In this document: in pieces, positions 38,514-50,902 of the stretch
Layout of the letters: each line of letters opens with the position of its first letter
Numbering within the stretch: the first letter of the stretch is position 1
Assembly: GCA_036435485.1 (NCBI GenBank)
Contig: CM071600.1
Span: 63,733,546 to 63,797,545, forward strand
Reading direction: 5' to 3'
Length of the DNA stretch: 64,000 nucleotides
Source of the DNA: Saposhnikovia divaricata
Taxonomy: Eukaryota > Streptophyta > Magnoliopsida > Apiales > Apiaceae
Notes under the pieces: generated by a model
What the model saw: the letters and a program-made list of their open reading frames with translations, nothing else
Told to the model about the DNA's origin: nothing
Database searches by the model: none
Program-made: the position numbers and the translations under genes

Positions 38514-39720
38514 TAATGCATAAGCGTGAAACACCAACTAAAGTTATCTAACATAATGCCGAGCGAGTACAGCTCACGCATTGGATCACAAAATGCACCA
38601 AACTTGCAGCGCATAAAATGAATAAAAAAAAAGTATTATATTTAATATATTTACAACGGTTTTTCTAGTGTGTGCCTAAGGGCCCATGCTAAAAATTCGT
38701 ATTCACTTAGTTGTTAAATTTTGATTGGTAGAAATTTATTAATGATGGATCCTGCATGCACAAAAATCTCCACCAATTAAAAATTTCTAATTTATCAATA
38801 ACTACCTTTTACGAAGATTTTGAGTGGCATTTATCGAAAGCCATGCATTTACGGATAATAAAAAAAAAACCATTTCATCATTAGATCCAGAATCTTGGTA
38901 TTTATTTGGTTACTAAATATGTATCTCGATCCATTTTAATAGAATTAATTAAATTAATTAATTATAAAAATAATAAAAATAATTTTTAAAACTAATAAAG
39001 AAATATACCAAATCAAAAAAAAAAAAAAAATTATGCCTATTTAAATGATGGCAGAATATATGCTAGTTAGCATCATCGTGCCACTATCTCATTCACCCTA
39101 CCTCTACAAGTGAGGAGTTTCCGGTTAAGGTGAATTAAGAAAAGGCAGGCAACCGAATATTAATAGCACACGTGCCGGTTAAGGTGAATTAAGAAAAGTC
39201 TTTTAAAGTTTGAGACGGAGCAGACAACCAGGAAACACGAACAAAACAATATGATCAATTCAAGATTTGCTTTAGACATCAACTATTGCAGGAAGCTTAA
39301 AAAGACAAGGAATCGAATTATTTGTATAATTCAAAAAAAATAAATTTACATATCAAGTTTTTGAAATTAGTCAGGATCTGAATTAAATATCATTTTTTAA
39401 TGATTATCCATCCATCATTAAAAAATTTGATCATAAAATAAAATTTTAATATGAATCATAATTTCTTTTATTCGGAAAGGATTAGACAATAATATTAGAA
39501 AGGTGCAATGTAACAACATAAGACGGTAGACGAGTGTCCAAATGCATATAAAATTGCAGAATTGAACCGACCGAAAGGGCCCAAACGTAAAGCACTCGAA
39601 AATGGAAACACGCGCTTTTCATCATTTGATTTAGCGGACTGACATGGTACAATCTTAGCCGCTCTTCCCTACACACGTGTCACTTTCCCAGTGAACCAGC
39701 CTTAGTTGCCGGCCACTTTT
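38514..39720. other. Upstream intergenic region of the Aux/IAA gene
   Basis: AT-rich with several A runs. The 24-bp word CCGGTTAAGGTGAATTAAGA plus AAAG is repeated at 39121 and 39175, 54 bp apart; each copy lies about 700 bp before the gene. A G-box CACGTG lies at 39674-39679. Confidence 0.55.
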
Positions 39721-39735
39721 CCGAAGTAGTATAAG
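39674..39735 (+). promoter_or_regulatory. Core promoter elements of the Aux/IAA gene
   Basis: G-box CACGTG at 39674-39679 within ACACGTGTCAC, and TATA box TATAAG at 39730-39735, about 120 nt before the ATG. I saw no canonical auxin response element TGTCTC close by. Confidence 0.55.
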
Positions 39736-39853
39736 AATAACACACAATGGAGCAACTTGCTCACACTTTCCATCATTAACTTAATGTTTTTTCTCTAACA
39801 GCTCAAAACAGTCTTGTACAAGAAGAAAGAAAGACACAAAGCGAAACTCAACT

Positions 39854-41504
39854 ATGTCATCGGACATCGTTAATAATTTGCCGGAATCAGGTGAGTCTGG
39901 CATGAATTTAAAGGAGACTGAGCTCACTCTAGGCTTACCCGGCGAGCCACGTGTTGCCAAGACATGCATGAAGCGGGTTTTCTCGGAGACGGTGGATTTG
40001 GAATTAGGAAATTCCGGGTGTCAAAACAAGAAAGATGTACCTGGAAATGGAAGTTCCATGAAGAAAGAGTCTGCAACATCCAGGTAACTTTACAAGTATG
40101 CTAAAGGAGCATTTGAGCATAAAGTTAGTACAGTACTTTTAAATCAAACCCTCCGAATTAGATTTTCGAATACCTCGTTAGTGGAAATGAGAACGTAAAT
40201 TGTTTTTTTTTTTTTCTAGTTGAAACGAGAATGTTGATGTACCGTTCATAACAGCGGGGTTTAACCGACTGAAATGAGGAACTTTATTTTTTTCCGAATG
40301 ATAAAGCATGTTCATATTCGACTCATATACATCGTCAACAAATAGAGCCGGCCCCGAAACCAAGCCGTTTATGCTCCAAATGAAAGCATTGCGAAAAAGA
40401 AATTTTAGCGGCACGTTTTCATTTTTCATCAAAGAGTAAAAGAAAATTTATACAATATGTAGGGGCACAAAAACAAATCAGGCACATGTATATGAAAGAC
40501 TTATGAATGATTTTGCTTGTAAAGTTATTAGAAAAATTGCCTATATTTGATTTGTATAATGTTGGTGTACAAGATTTTGAGTCGTTTGGGACTTGCCCTG
40601 CCAACAAAAGTTAATATTCTTCAAAGAATCCAATTTCGTATTCTAATGTTGTAAAAAAATTCCTAATGTTGTAATGTTTCCTTTCGAGGCTTCGAAAATT
40701 TTGTCCTCGTCCATCCTGTGTGGCTGTTATAAAAGGCTTGATATTTACTGACGTTTTTATAAATGCAGGGGACAAGTGGTAGGTTGGCCGCCAGTGAGAG
40801 CGCACAGGAAGAACATGATGACAATGAGAAGTGGAAAATACGTGAAAGTAGCGGTGGATGGAGCGCCATATTTGAGAAAAGTTGATCTGGAAATGTACAA
40901 CAGTTATGAACAATTGTTGAGTGCACTAGAGGGACTGTTTACTTGTTTTAGCATTCGTACCGTTTTGGATGAGAAGAAATTGATGGACCCTGTTAATGGA
41001 GTTGAATATGTACCAACTTATGAAGATAAAGATGGAGACTGGATGTTAGTTGGAGATGTTCCATGGAAGTAAGTTTTCGTGTTGCCTTTGTTAATACTTC
41101 TTATTTCATTAGCTAGTTTGGATGCATAGTTGAGATTGTTAGGAGGAGAAGGTTAAATTATCAGTTCTCCATCCTAAAACCTTAACGTGTTAGAAGGAGA
41201 CGTGTATTTAGTATTTACAATTTTTTCGTTAATTCCTAACATGGTTGATTAGTATCTTTCAATGTTGTTGAATTCGAATTCATGTAGTTTTTACATTTAT
41301 CAGAATGTTTGCTGAATCGTGCAAGCGAGTTAGGTTGATGACGAGGTCTGAGGCGATTGGTTTAGGTATGCCTTGCTACAAAGCTTACTTATAAGTGGGT
41401 GTTTTTAAAATTTTCAGATATACTTTGCTGATTATATTTTGTCAATGTATGTTTAATCTAATGCAGCTCCAAGACCAGAAACGAAATGCTCGAGCTCAAG
41501 TTGA
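39854..41504 (+). CDS. IAA: Aux/IAA auxin-response repressor, four exons, 209 aa
   Basis: Nuclear repressor of auxin-response genes. It binds ARF factors through its C-terminal PB1 domain, recruits TOPLESS through an EAR motif, and is destroyed after auxin-dependent binding to TIR1/AFB. Exons: 39854-40083, 40769-41068, 41304-41365, 41467-41504; all introns are GT-AG and total CDS is 630 nt. Domain I has ETELTLGLPG (residues 21-30, LxLxL). A KR pair lies at 40-41. The domain II degron GWPPVR is at 82-87. Domain III reads KVAVDGAPYLRKVDLEMY. Domain IV contains DKDGDWMLVGDVPW and ends with CKRVRLMTRSEAIGLAPRP. The C-terminus (GLAPRPETKCSSSS) suggests the IAA7/14/16/17 group, though the exact orthologue is uncertain. 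It is intact and is the only complete host gene in the window. Confidence 0.95.
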
Positions 41505-42299
41505 AGAAAATTTGTAAGAAAATGTAGGTAGCTCTTGTAGCTCCAGTCGAAGATTTATGCGTATGAATGTATAAAAATATTGAAAGGGGAAGGAATTTTG
41601 AAAGCTGGCCATTTCAGCTAGCTGGCTGTGCAAGAAGAAGTTGATTAATTAGCACTAAACAATTCATATCTTATGACTTCACTCTAATCTAGATTCTTCA
41701 AATCGCTAGTATACTAATTTAGTCGTATTTTCTATGATTTTCTTGGGTGATCAACTGAGGCAATTATGCATTGGCCAAATGTGCTCCATGAACCTATGAT
41801 AAAATAATGTAATTATGTATGCCCTTTTATCTCTTCGTGGATTAATTTGAAAGAAATATTATGTATTTACTCACATGAGTATTATTTGCTATTTTCGATT
41901 TTTGTTTGAATAAATATAATTTTAATAAATCAAGGTCAAAATTTTGTTTCACAGAACGGGTTCGAATTTGGCAATAGTCACTTTGGTTTCGGGCTGACCC
42001 AATATCTTTGTAGGCTAGTCGACTTCCATCCCAGCTACTCAAGAAATTAAACGACGATCACAAGTGGGCGGCCGGCCTTGTATGCCGTATTGAACGTGTC
42101 CTCGAAATACAGTATAAAATTATTTAGGTGAGGGAAAAGTTTTTAAAATTATCAAAAAAAATCTTAAAAAATTGTGAACCTTTAATTTAAATTATATTTT
42201 CAATTTTTTAATTTAAGAGATTGTATACAAAAATTCTTGGACATACTCTTGCCGAGCCTGTAAGTGTCAAAAGTTGATATGACCATAGATATAAAATAA
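41505..42299. other. Aux/IAA 3' flank and spacer
   Basis: 3' UTR and AT-rich intergenic sequence; no further gene recognised. Confidence 0.5.
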
Positions 42300-42419
42300 T
42301 TTATAGGTTTGTCAAAAAAAAATAAAGTTAAAAAATGGTTTGAGCGGGGTAAGTAGTGTTCAAAAATAGTATTTGTTTGAGCTGGTTTGACTTTCACGGA
42401 GATTAAGAAATTTACAATT

Positions 42420-42677
42420 GACTTGTTAAAAAATGAGTAAAGTTAGATTAAAAGTGGGTAAGTAGTGGGACCTATGAATATTTAAAAATAGATTTGAGAT
42501 AGTGGGAGTAAAGTAGTGGGTGTAATAGTGTTTATAGTATTTGTTTAATAAAAAAGGGATAAAGTTAGTGGGTGTAATAGTGTAAAGTAGTGTTCAAAAA
42601 TAGTAAGTATAGTAGGTTCATTAGTTTTGGGACGTCCTAAAAAGGAAACTGTGTCAATCTTTTTGGGACGGAGGGAG
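42420..42677 (-). mobile_element. Stowaway-related MITE, left end degenerate
   Basis: Ends GGGACGGAGGGAG followed by TA. The interior (AGATTTGAGATAGTGGGAG, GTGGGTGTAATAGTGTT) matches the reverse complement of the MITE at 42843-43155, so the two are inverted relatives. The matching left end is not clear; similarity fades before about 42420. Confidence 0.6.
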
Positions 42678-42842
42678 TAATAATCTATAGGTTTGTTAAA
42701 AAAAAAATAATAAGTAATAATAATCTATAGGTTATGATTGTCTTATTATTGACTAGACAGCAATGCATAGTCCCATATCCTTAACAACGTCATGTGCGTA
42801 TCCTTAAAATAATCTGTTCAACTGACAAAATATTGTACTTTA

Positions 42843-43155
42843 GTGCTCTCCGGTCCCATTCATTTCTACCCACTTACCTTGGAATATTCCATCGTATCTA
42901 CCTATTCCAAAAATAGTAAAGTTTTAATAATAAAAAACACTATTACAATCACTAACTTTCCTTCACTATCTCAAATCTATAATATAAAACACTATTACAC
43001 CCAATACTTTCCTCCACTATCTCAAATTTATTATTAAATATTGATAGGTCCCCACCACTTTACCCACTTTTCATCTAATTTTGCTCATTTTTTTATACAT
43101 TTTCTTGGTTTCCGTGTCCAAATCAAATGGGTACTAATCATAGGGACGGAGGGAG
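42843..43155 (+). mobile_element. Stowaway-related MITE
   Basis: The right end GGGACGGAGGGAG plus TA is clean. The left end CTCTCCGGTCCC is a degenerate copy preceded by TA. The interior is shared with the inverted relative at 42420-42677. Confidence 0.65.
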
Positions 43156-43610
43156 TAATTTGTCAATCAGACTCACTCCAAATTGATGATTAGACACCTT
43201 ACTTTCTTTATTTTATCAAAATATTTTTTTGATTTTTTTTAAAAAAAATTTACTTTAAATTTTTTAAATTGTGAAATTAAGAGGGTTATTTTAAATTTTT
43301 TTTCCATAACTTTTTTTTCAGCTGTAAATTATTATCGAACGTATAAATTAACTTAGTAGCAGAATAAGAAAGTGCTAATATAGAATATAATCATTATTGT
43401 ATATCAATAATTAATAGAATTTTATTTTAAGATCTTAAATTTAATTATATAAATATTGTGCAAGTATATATCACTACCCTTATTTTATTGGTGTGCAAAA
43501 AATCATGGAAGGTTAGGTATGGGAGATTGGGAGTCATGGTGGTTCTTTATTTTATTTGCTATATCATTGTGATTTTGCTGAGGGAACCATTTTGTACCAT
43601 TGTATTATTA
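43156..43610. other. AT-rich spacer
   Basis: No gene or structured feature recognised. Confidence 0.45.
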
Positions 43611-43829
43611 AGGGCATGTTTGGATCCCCTTATAATTTGGATTCAAGGACTTATTTTTGGGTAAAATTTATATATTTTGATAATTTTTTTTATATAAGTA
43701 TTTAATTTATGTTTGAGATTCAATAAGTTGCAAAAATAAGTTGGGTAATAAGTTGGAAAGTTAGGAATTTTAACTTTCAACTTAAAATAAGTTGACTTAT
43801 TCTGGAAAATAAGTTTTCCCAAACACCCT
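43611..43829. mobile_element. Possible hAT-like MITE
   Basis: AGGGCATGTTTGG at the left and CCCAAACACCCT at the right form imperfect inverted ends of a type common in plant MITEs, with complementary AATAAGTTG/ACTTATT words inside. No clear target duplication, so tentative. Confidence 0.35.
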
Positions 43830-43909
43830 ATAAATGTAATAGATATCCGGAGTGGCTTATCCCAGAATTTCAACAAGCTCATTCAGACTGGTTTGTAAAA
43901 TCTATTATA

Positions 43910-44250
43910 TATATATAATAGCAAAAAGGAGGTTTGGATAAAAAAATTGTTTCAAATGAGAATTGAATCCGGGATAAAAAAAAATTGTTTCAAAAAATTA
44001 TATTAATGATAATAAATTGTTTCAAATAAGAATTTAACCCTTAACCTTGGAAAGGAGATTCCTTAATCACTATGCTAGACATCAATTTTAAATATATTAT
44101 AAAACTAATTATTAATACTAACTTATAATTCGTGCAATGCATGAAAGAGTTTAAATTTTTTTATCTTAATATTTAATATTTTTTATCTTATTATTCATAA
44201 TTTTAATATTTATTTTTTAATTAGTAAGAAAATAAATTATAAAATATAAT
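43910..44250. repeat. Dispersed AT-rich repeat flanking the gypsy insertion
   Basis: The words TATATTAATGATAA, AATTGTTTC, CACTATGCTAGA and ATATATTATAAAACT recur at 58919-59040 and 59094-59210. This is therefore a repeat family of unknown type into which the gypsy element inserted. Confidence 0.5.
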
Positions 44251-44255
44251 AATAC

Positions 44256-44747
44256 TGATATGGGCTGAAGATAAGCCCTAGAAACACATTTAATGTGGCA
44301 TTAATTAGGCCAAGAATGGTCCAAACGTGGGGCCCACCAGCTGGGCCCAAAACCCTAATTATAATATTAATTTCGTAATTAATATTAAGGGTAATAAACA
44401 GCTCAGCAAATAAGAGTCAAACAAGGATATGATTCTTGCCTGACTTATCCTCCAAGATGCACAATTCAATATGGAAACTGATTCCTACAAGGAATAGATC
44501 TAGAACCTTCCTCAAAGACTTGCCCACCAAGTCTCCGAATCCTACCATAATTCTAAGGCTTCTCAGCCTATATAAAGGGTCTGACCCCTCATTCTCAGAA
44601 CTACGTTGGCTTGATTCTCAATACGAGATACGTAGGCACTCTGTGAGGACCGATTAAAGTCTCGAACGCAGAAACAGCCATTAAAGCGCGAAGCTCAACC
44701 ACCCTAGCAATAATAACAAATCGTAATCGAGTTTTAGATCCACAACA
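44256..44747 (+). repeat. 5' LTR of the Tat element
   Basis: 492 bp, TGATATGGGC...CCACAACA. A TATATAAAG box lies at about 44570. Bases 44387-44747 match the 3' LTR. Confidence 0.88.
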
Positions 44748-44749
44748 TT

Positions 44750-44767
44750 TGGCGCCGTCTGTGGGAA
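44750..44767 (+). other. Primer binding site of the Tat element
   Basis: TGGCGCCGTCTGTGGGAA lies two bases after the LTR. Its first nine bases suit the 3' end of plant tRNA-Asp, but I could not confirm the tRNA. Confidence 0.75.
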
Positions 44768-44780
44768 GACAACATCAACC

Positions 44781-47700
44781 ATGGTTCAAACACGAAGAAC
44801 AACATCAACCGTGGCCGTGCCCCTTAACTCTGCTCCACCAGCCACTTCTGATCCGCTTATCGTTACTGAAGAAGGACAAATACTCCCATCAACAGGGGCG
44901 GTCATTCAACCTCTGCCCCTAGGGACGACTCCCCAAGTAGAGGGGACTCACTCTGTGATTGTCCATCAAAGCCAAGAAACTAACCCCCTCCAGATGGTGG
45001 TTTCTCCTCTTGGTAACGTTGATCGCACGGGGGTACAGATCCATACTACAGATCTCCCTTTGAACACAAACCCTATGTATGGGCTGCCTAATTATCCCCC
45101 TCGACGAAGGGAACCTGGACCAAGCGGTCATGCCTTACAGATCCGGGATCGAGAGTATGATGACTACTCTGGCCCCTATACTGATGATTCGTCATCTGAG
45201 GATGATGATCGAGATGAAGCCCCGAGGAGGCGACGTGCCAGCAAAGATCCTCAAAGAAGGACACGAAGAATCCATGATGGACCCCCCATGACAACTGCTG
45301 AGAAAATCAAGGATTATAAGGCAGAGATCTTAAAATTGAAGGACGATATTGCAAGAGAACAAGATAGATTGAATCAAACTCAGCCTCCTCCAACTGCAGA
45401 GAGGATTCCAATTATAAATTTGGAGAGGCCTTCAAGAAGGCAAAGGAGGGCCGAGGCCCCAACTGAAAAATCGACAAGGGTGGAGACCCCCAGAAGCAAC
45501 CCTAAGGATCTGATGCCACTTGGGGATCCTGATGATCCCACACCCCCGTTTACGGAGGAGGTGATGAATGCTCGCATCTCAAAGAAGTTCAAGATGCCGA
45601 CAATCAAGGCCTATGATGGAACGGGCGATCCCGCAAACCATGTTAGGACGTTCTCGAATGCACTGCTGTTGCAGCCTGCGAGCGACGCTTTAAAGTGTAG
45701 GGCGTTCCCTCAAACCTTGTCTGGCATGGCTCAAAGGTGGTACAGCCGCTTACCTGCAAACTCAATCGGTTCATTCAAAGAACTGAGTGCAGCCTTTGTC
45801 AGCCAGTTCATTAGTGGGAGAGTTCATGAAAAAAGTTCTGCATCCCTTATGTATGTGGTGCAGGGGAAGAATGAGAATCTGAGAGATTACCTCAAGCGGT
45901 TCACCAAGGAGACGCTGAATATCACTGATCTGGAGAATAAGGTGGCCATGGTAGCCCTGGAACATGGGACCACTGATCTCTTCTTCAAAAGGTCCTTGGC
46001 AAAACATCCTCCTGAAAATATGGCCGAGCTCCAACGGAGGGCTGACAAATATATCAAGGCTGAGGACAGCATGAAGAAGGAAGCCACAGGAGGCAATGGC
46101 AAGGGTTCTAATGATTCGAAGAAACGAAAGCAAGAGCAAGAGTACGATGCTAGGGACAAGTATCCCCGGACTAGCAAGGATTCCGAGTCACCACCAAAGA
46201 AAGGTTTGGGACCGAGGTTCTCTGATTATGCAAGGCTAAACGCTCCTAGGAGTCAGATCTTGCTAGATATTGAGAAGGATAAAGACTTCCGATGGCCGAA
46301 GCCACTTAGGGGTGATCCCGCGAAAAGGAACAAGGATCAATACTGTAGGTACCACCGTGATGTGGGTCATGATACAGATGATTGTAGACAGCTGAAAGAT
46401 GAGATTGAGTTTTTGATCCGGAAAGGAAAGCTCGGCAGGTTCACGAAGAATGATGATCGTGGAACCCAAAGAAGGGACTATGACAGGAGAGACAATGACA
46501 AAAGAGACGGCAATCGTGATCGTGATCGTAATACACAGCCCCGAGGGCCAGTAATCAATATGATTTGGGGAGGACCGACAGCAGCCGGCACTACCCGGAA
46601 CTCCCGAAAGGCCTATGCTAGAGAAGTGATGCACATAGTAGGAGAAGCCCCGAAGCGTGCCAAGACTGAGATAGTGATTGGTTTTGATGATTCAGACCTT
46701 GAGGGGGTGAAATTTCCCCATGACGACCCGTTGGTCATAACTCCTGTAATTGGAAACTCGGAGGTGAAACGAGTCTTGATAGACAATGGAACTTTTGTTG
46801 ATATCTTGTTTCACGATGCGTTTGTGAAAATGGGATACACCGATTCTCAGTTGACCCCCACCAACATGCCAATCTACGGATTTAATGGAGTTGAATCCAA
46901 GGTCGAAGGTACTATTCAATTGCCCATGACCATTGGACAGGAACCTAAGGAGGCTACTCAGATGCTGAATTTCCTTGTGATCAAGGCATCCTCAACTTAT
47001 AATGCAATCCTAGGAAGGACTGGACTTCATGCTTTCAAGGCTGTGGCCTCCACATATCATATGAAGATTAAGTTTCCAACCCGGAATGGTGTTGGAGAAC
47101 AAAAGGGTGACCAGAAGATGGCGAGAAGTTGTTACGTATCTGCACTAAGGGCTGATGGAATCGGGGGGCAGGTACTTCCGATCGAAGACATGGATGTCCG
47201 TGGCGATGATGAACATCGGGGAAAGCCAGCAGAAGACTTAATACCTATTCCTCTGGAGCTGGGTGACCCTGAGAAGGTGACTTATATAGGAGCCTCTTTG
47301 AAGGAACCCCTGAAGGGCAAGTTGATAGCATTCTTGCAAGAGAATGGCGATGTGTTTGCTTGGACAGCGGCTGATATGCCAGGGATTGATCCCCAACTCA
47401 TAACTCACAGGTTGAATGTCGATCCCAATCGGAAGGTAATACAGCAGAAGAAAAGGAACTTTGCACCTGAAAGGCAAGAGGCCATAAAGCAGGAAGTTGA
47501 CAAGCTCTTAGAAGCTGGGTTTATCGAAGAGATTCAGTTCCCGGAATGGTTGGCTAACCCTGTGATGGTCAAGAAAGCCAACGGTAAGTGGAGGATGTGT
47601 ATAGACTTCACCGACTTGAATGACGCATGCCCTAAGGATTGCTTTCCTCTACCAAGGATAGACATGTTAATAGATGCCACAGCTGGACATGAGATGCTTA

Positions 47701-50490
47701 GCTTCATGGATGGTTTCAGCGGCTACAATCAGATTAAGATGCACAAGGATGACGTCCCTAAGGTATCTTTCATAACTGACTTCGGTGTTTTCTGCTATCT
47801 TCTTATGGCTTTCGGTCTAAAAAATGCAGGAGCTACTTACCAACGACTGGTGAATAAGATATTCGCCCATCTGATTGGAAAAACCATGGAGGTCTATGTT
47901 GATGACATGCTAGTCAAGAGCCTGTTCAAGGCAGACCACATTAAGCACCTAAGAGAGGCATTCGAAGTGCTGAGGCACCATAAAATGATGTTGAATCCAG
48001 CCAAGTGTGCCTTTGGCGTTGGATCAGGCAAATTCTTGGGTCTTATGGTTTCAAAGTGAGGCATAGAAGCCAATCCTGACAAGATCAAGGCGATCTTAGA
48101 CATGGAGCCACCACGCTCTATAAGAGATGTGCAGAAGTTGACAGGCCGAGTAGCGGCTTTAGGAAGATTCATCTCCAAGTCTGGTGACAAATGCTTGCCT
48201 TTCTTTCAAGCATTGAAGAAGGTGAAAAATTTTGAGTGGACTCGTGAGAGCCAAGAGGCCTTTGAACAACTGAAGAAGTACATGGCTGAAGCCCCGTTGT
48301 TGGCCAAACCTAATCTCGGAGAGACTCTTTATATATACCTGGCGGTATCCGAGCAAGCGTTGAGCGCCGTTCTCATCCGAGAAGAGAAGAAGGTCCAGAA
48401 ACCTATCTATTATGTGAGCAAGGTGTTGCACGGGGCGGAGCTGAATTACTCTCCCGTCGAGAAATTCGCATTGGCATTGATAACAGCCTCGAGGAAGTTA
48501 CGCCCGTACTTCTAGGCACACAAGATTGAGGTCCTGACGGACCAACAGTTGAGAAACATTTTGCATAGCCCGAAGGCTAGTGGAAGGCTAATCAAGTGGG
48601 CAATTGAACTTGGAGAATTTGACATCACATATAAGCCTCGAACGGCCATTAAGGCTCAGGCATTGGCTGACTTCGTGGTTGAATGCACCATTAGCAACCA
48701 AGAAGTCGGGGGGGCAGGAAATGGCAACAACCCCTGAGAAGCAAGATAGAGATGGAGAACTTGAACCTGATCGGAAGGAATACTGGGTGCTCTATTTTGA
48801 TGGAGCATCAAAAACAAAATCTAGTGGCGCAGGCTTAGTATTGCAAAGCCCCGATGGGTTCACAGTCGAATATGCTTTGAAGTTGGATTTCCAGACAACC
48901 AACAATGAAGCTGAGTATGAGGCCTTGATAGCTGGTTTAGGCTTGGCCAGAATCATGAGAGTCAAGAACCTCAAAGTGTGTGGAGATTCAAGATTAGTAG
49001 TCTCTCAAGTAAATGGTGAATTTGAGGCCAAGGATGAAACTATGGCAAAGTATCTGCGAGTTGTGAAAGCTGTCATGACTCAGTTTGACGAGTGTTATGT
49101 AGAACACATCCCGAGAGAAGAGAACGTTAAGGCCGATGCCCTATCTAAGTTTGCTTCTTCCGAGATAGAAAACTATGAAGGAAGTGTTTACTTCCAGGTC
49201 TTGAAGGCCCCGACCATCAACTCGAAATTAGTGGCACCAATTGATGTGGGAAGCTCTTGGATAGATCCTATCAAGGCACACCTTGAGACTGGGTGGCTCC
49301 CAGACGATGCCTTGGAGGCACGAAAACTTTCAGTAAGAGCATTGAGATACACCTTGATTGAGGGCATTCTGTACAAGAGATCATTTGTCATCCCGTACTT
49401 GAAGTGCTTGAGGCCTCAAGAGGCAAGGGAAGCTTTGGAAGAAGTTCATGAAGGGATCTATGGGCAGCACCTGGGGGGCAGGGCCCTCGCTCACAAAATA
49501 ACTCGCTTGGGATTTTACTGGCCAGAGATGCTGGCTGATGCACAGGATTATGTCAAGAGGTGTGACAGGTGCCAGAAGCATGCTCCGATTGTCAGGCAGC
49601 CGCCTGAGATGTTAACATCAGTCAATTCCCCCATTCCATTTGAAATGTGGGGGATGGACATTCTTGGTCCTTTCCCTATGGCATCAGCACAGAGGAAGTT
49701 TCTGATTGTCGCCATTGACTACTTCACCAAGTGGATCGAGGCTAAGCCTTTAGCCAAAATAACCACCAAGCAAGTTTCCCAGTTCTTTTGGGAGAACATA
49801 ATCTACAGATATGGCATCCCGCGAATCCTTGTGACGGATAATGGGACACAGTTCAATAATGAAGAATTCAAGAAGTATTGTGAGGAGAATGCTATTGAGC
49901 TTCGTTTTACCTCGGTAGCACATCCGCAAGCAAATGGACAAGCCGAGGTGGCCAATCGGATCATCCTTGATGGACTTAAGAAAAGGGTTGAACGCTCAAG
50001 GAGCACCTGGGTAGACGAGTTACTACCTATACTCTGGGCTTATCGCACTACTTGCAAGGTGACCACAGGAGCAACCCCGTTTCTACTAGCTTATGGAGCT
50101 GAGGCAGTTGTGCCACTAGAGATCATGCATGCATCACCTCGAGTGGAGGCATTTGAACCTGAGACAAATGAAGAAGGTATGAAGCTCGCCCTAGATCTGA
50201 TTGATGAAGTCAGGGACGAGGCAAACGCCATAAATGTGGAGCATCAAAAGAAAGCATCCTTCTATTACAACCACAGGGTTAAGGAGAGGTTCTTTCAACA
50301 AGGTGATTTGGTTCTGAGGAAGATCGAGGCTTCTGGAGTTGGCCAGAAAGGAAAACTAGCCCCAAATTGGGAAGGGCCGTATCGAGTCAGGAAGACGTTG
50401 GGACGAGGATCATACAAGTTGGAGACCTTGGACGGGGTTGAGGTGCCCCGTACTTGGCATGCCTTGAACCTCAAGATTTATTATGTTTAA
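44781..50490 (+). pseudogene. Tat gypsy gag-pol polyprotein, broken
   Basis: Gag-pol polyprotein with gag (about 45600-46080, YDGTGDPANHVRTF), a CCHC-like knuckle CRYHRDVGHDTDDC (about 46338-46380), protease with DNGT (about 46780), RVT_1 with YVDDMLVKS (about 47900), a first RNase H (about 48330-48510), a second archaeal-type RNase H starting YWVLYFDGASK (about 48780) with NNEAEYEA and GDSRLVV, integrase zinc region HEGIYGQHLGG...CDRCQ, and core residues in GMDILGP, TDNGTQF and GQAEVANR. The frame is interrupted by TGA (48057-48059) and TAG (48513-48515), and shifts near the G run 48708-48714, after which the frame 48604-50490 stays open. It cannot make a full polyprotein as read. Confidence 0.93.
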
Positions 50491-50902
50491 GTTGCCTCTG
50501 CGAGGATGTAGCTTTTTATTTATCTAGTAGGAGAAGTAGAAATAAGGTTCGATGAAACCATCCCAGGGTTTTGATGCCCCGAGTAGGACAATAATGAGTT
50601 GTGTAAGGGTTTAACCCTTTTTGAGTTATTAATGCAAACTTGTTTTCCATTCTATGATTCTATGTTTTGTTTATGTACCGAGCACCTGTTGAGTGTGAGT
50701 CTAGGAAGACCAAGTACCGAAAATAAATGAACATACAAATAAAACAAACAAGTGCATAAATAAAGACCCCGAAGGGCCAACGGTTAGGGTTACATCATTT
50801 AAACCGAATAAAAGTTTAATCACGAAGTACCGAGATTGAAATACTAGAAATAAAAGCCACATACGGCTAAGTTAGGCCATGCAAGGCCCGAAGCAACCCC
50901 AG
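50491..50902. other. Convergent 3' regions of pol and the antisense gene
   Basis: No ORF. It lies between the pol stop and the stop of the minus-strand gene, so transcripts from both strands would overlap here. Confidence 0.6.

Noticed and set aside
44120..44150. Helitron-like hairpin CGTGCAATGCATG
   Set aside because: Degenerate, no CTRR end or matching 5' end identified.
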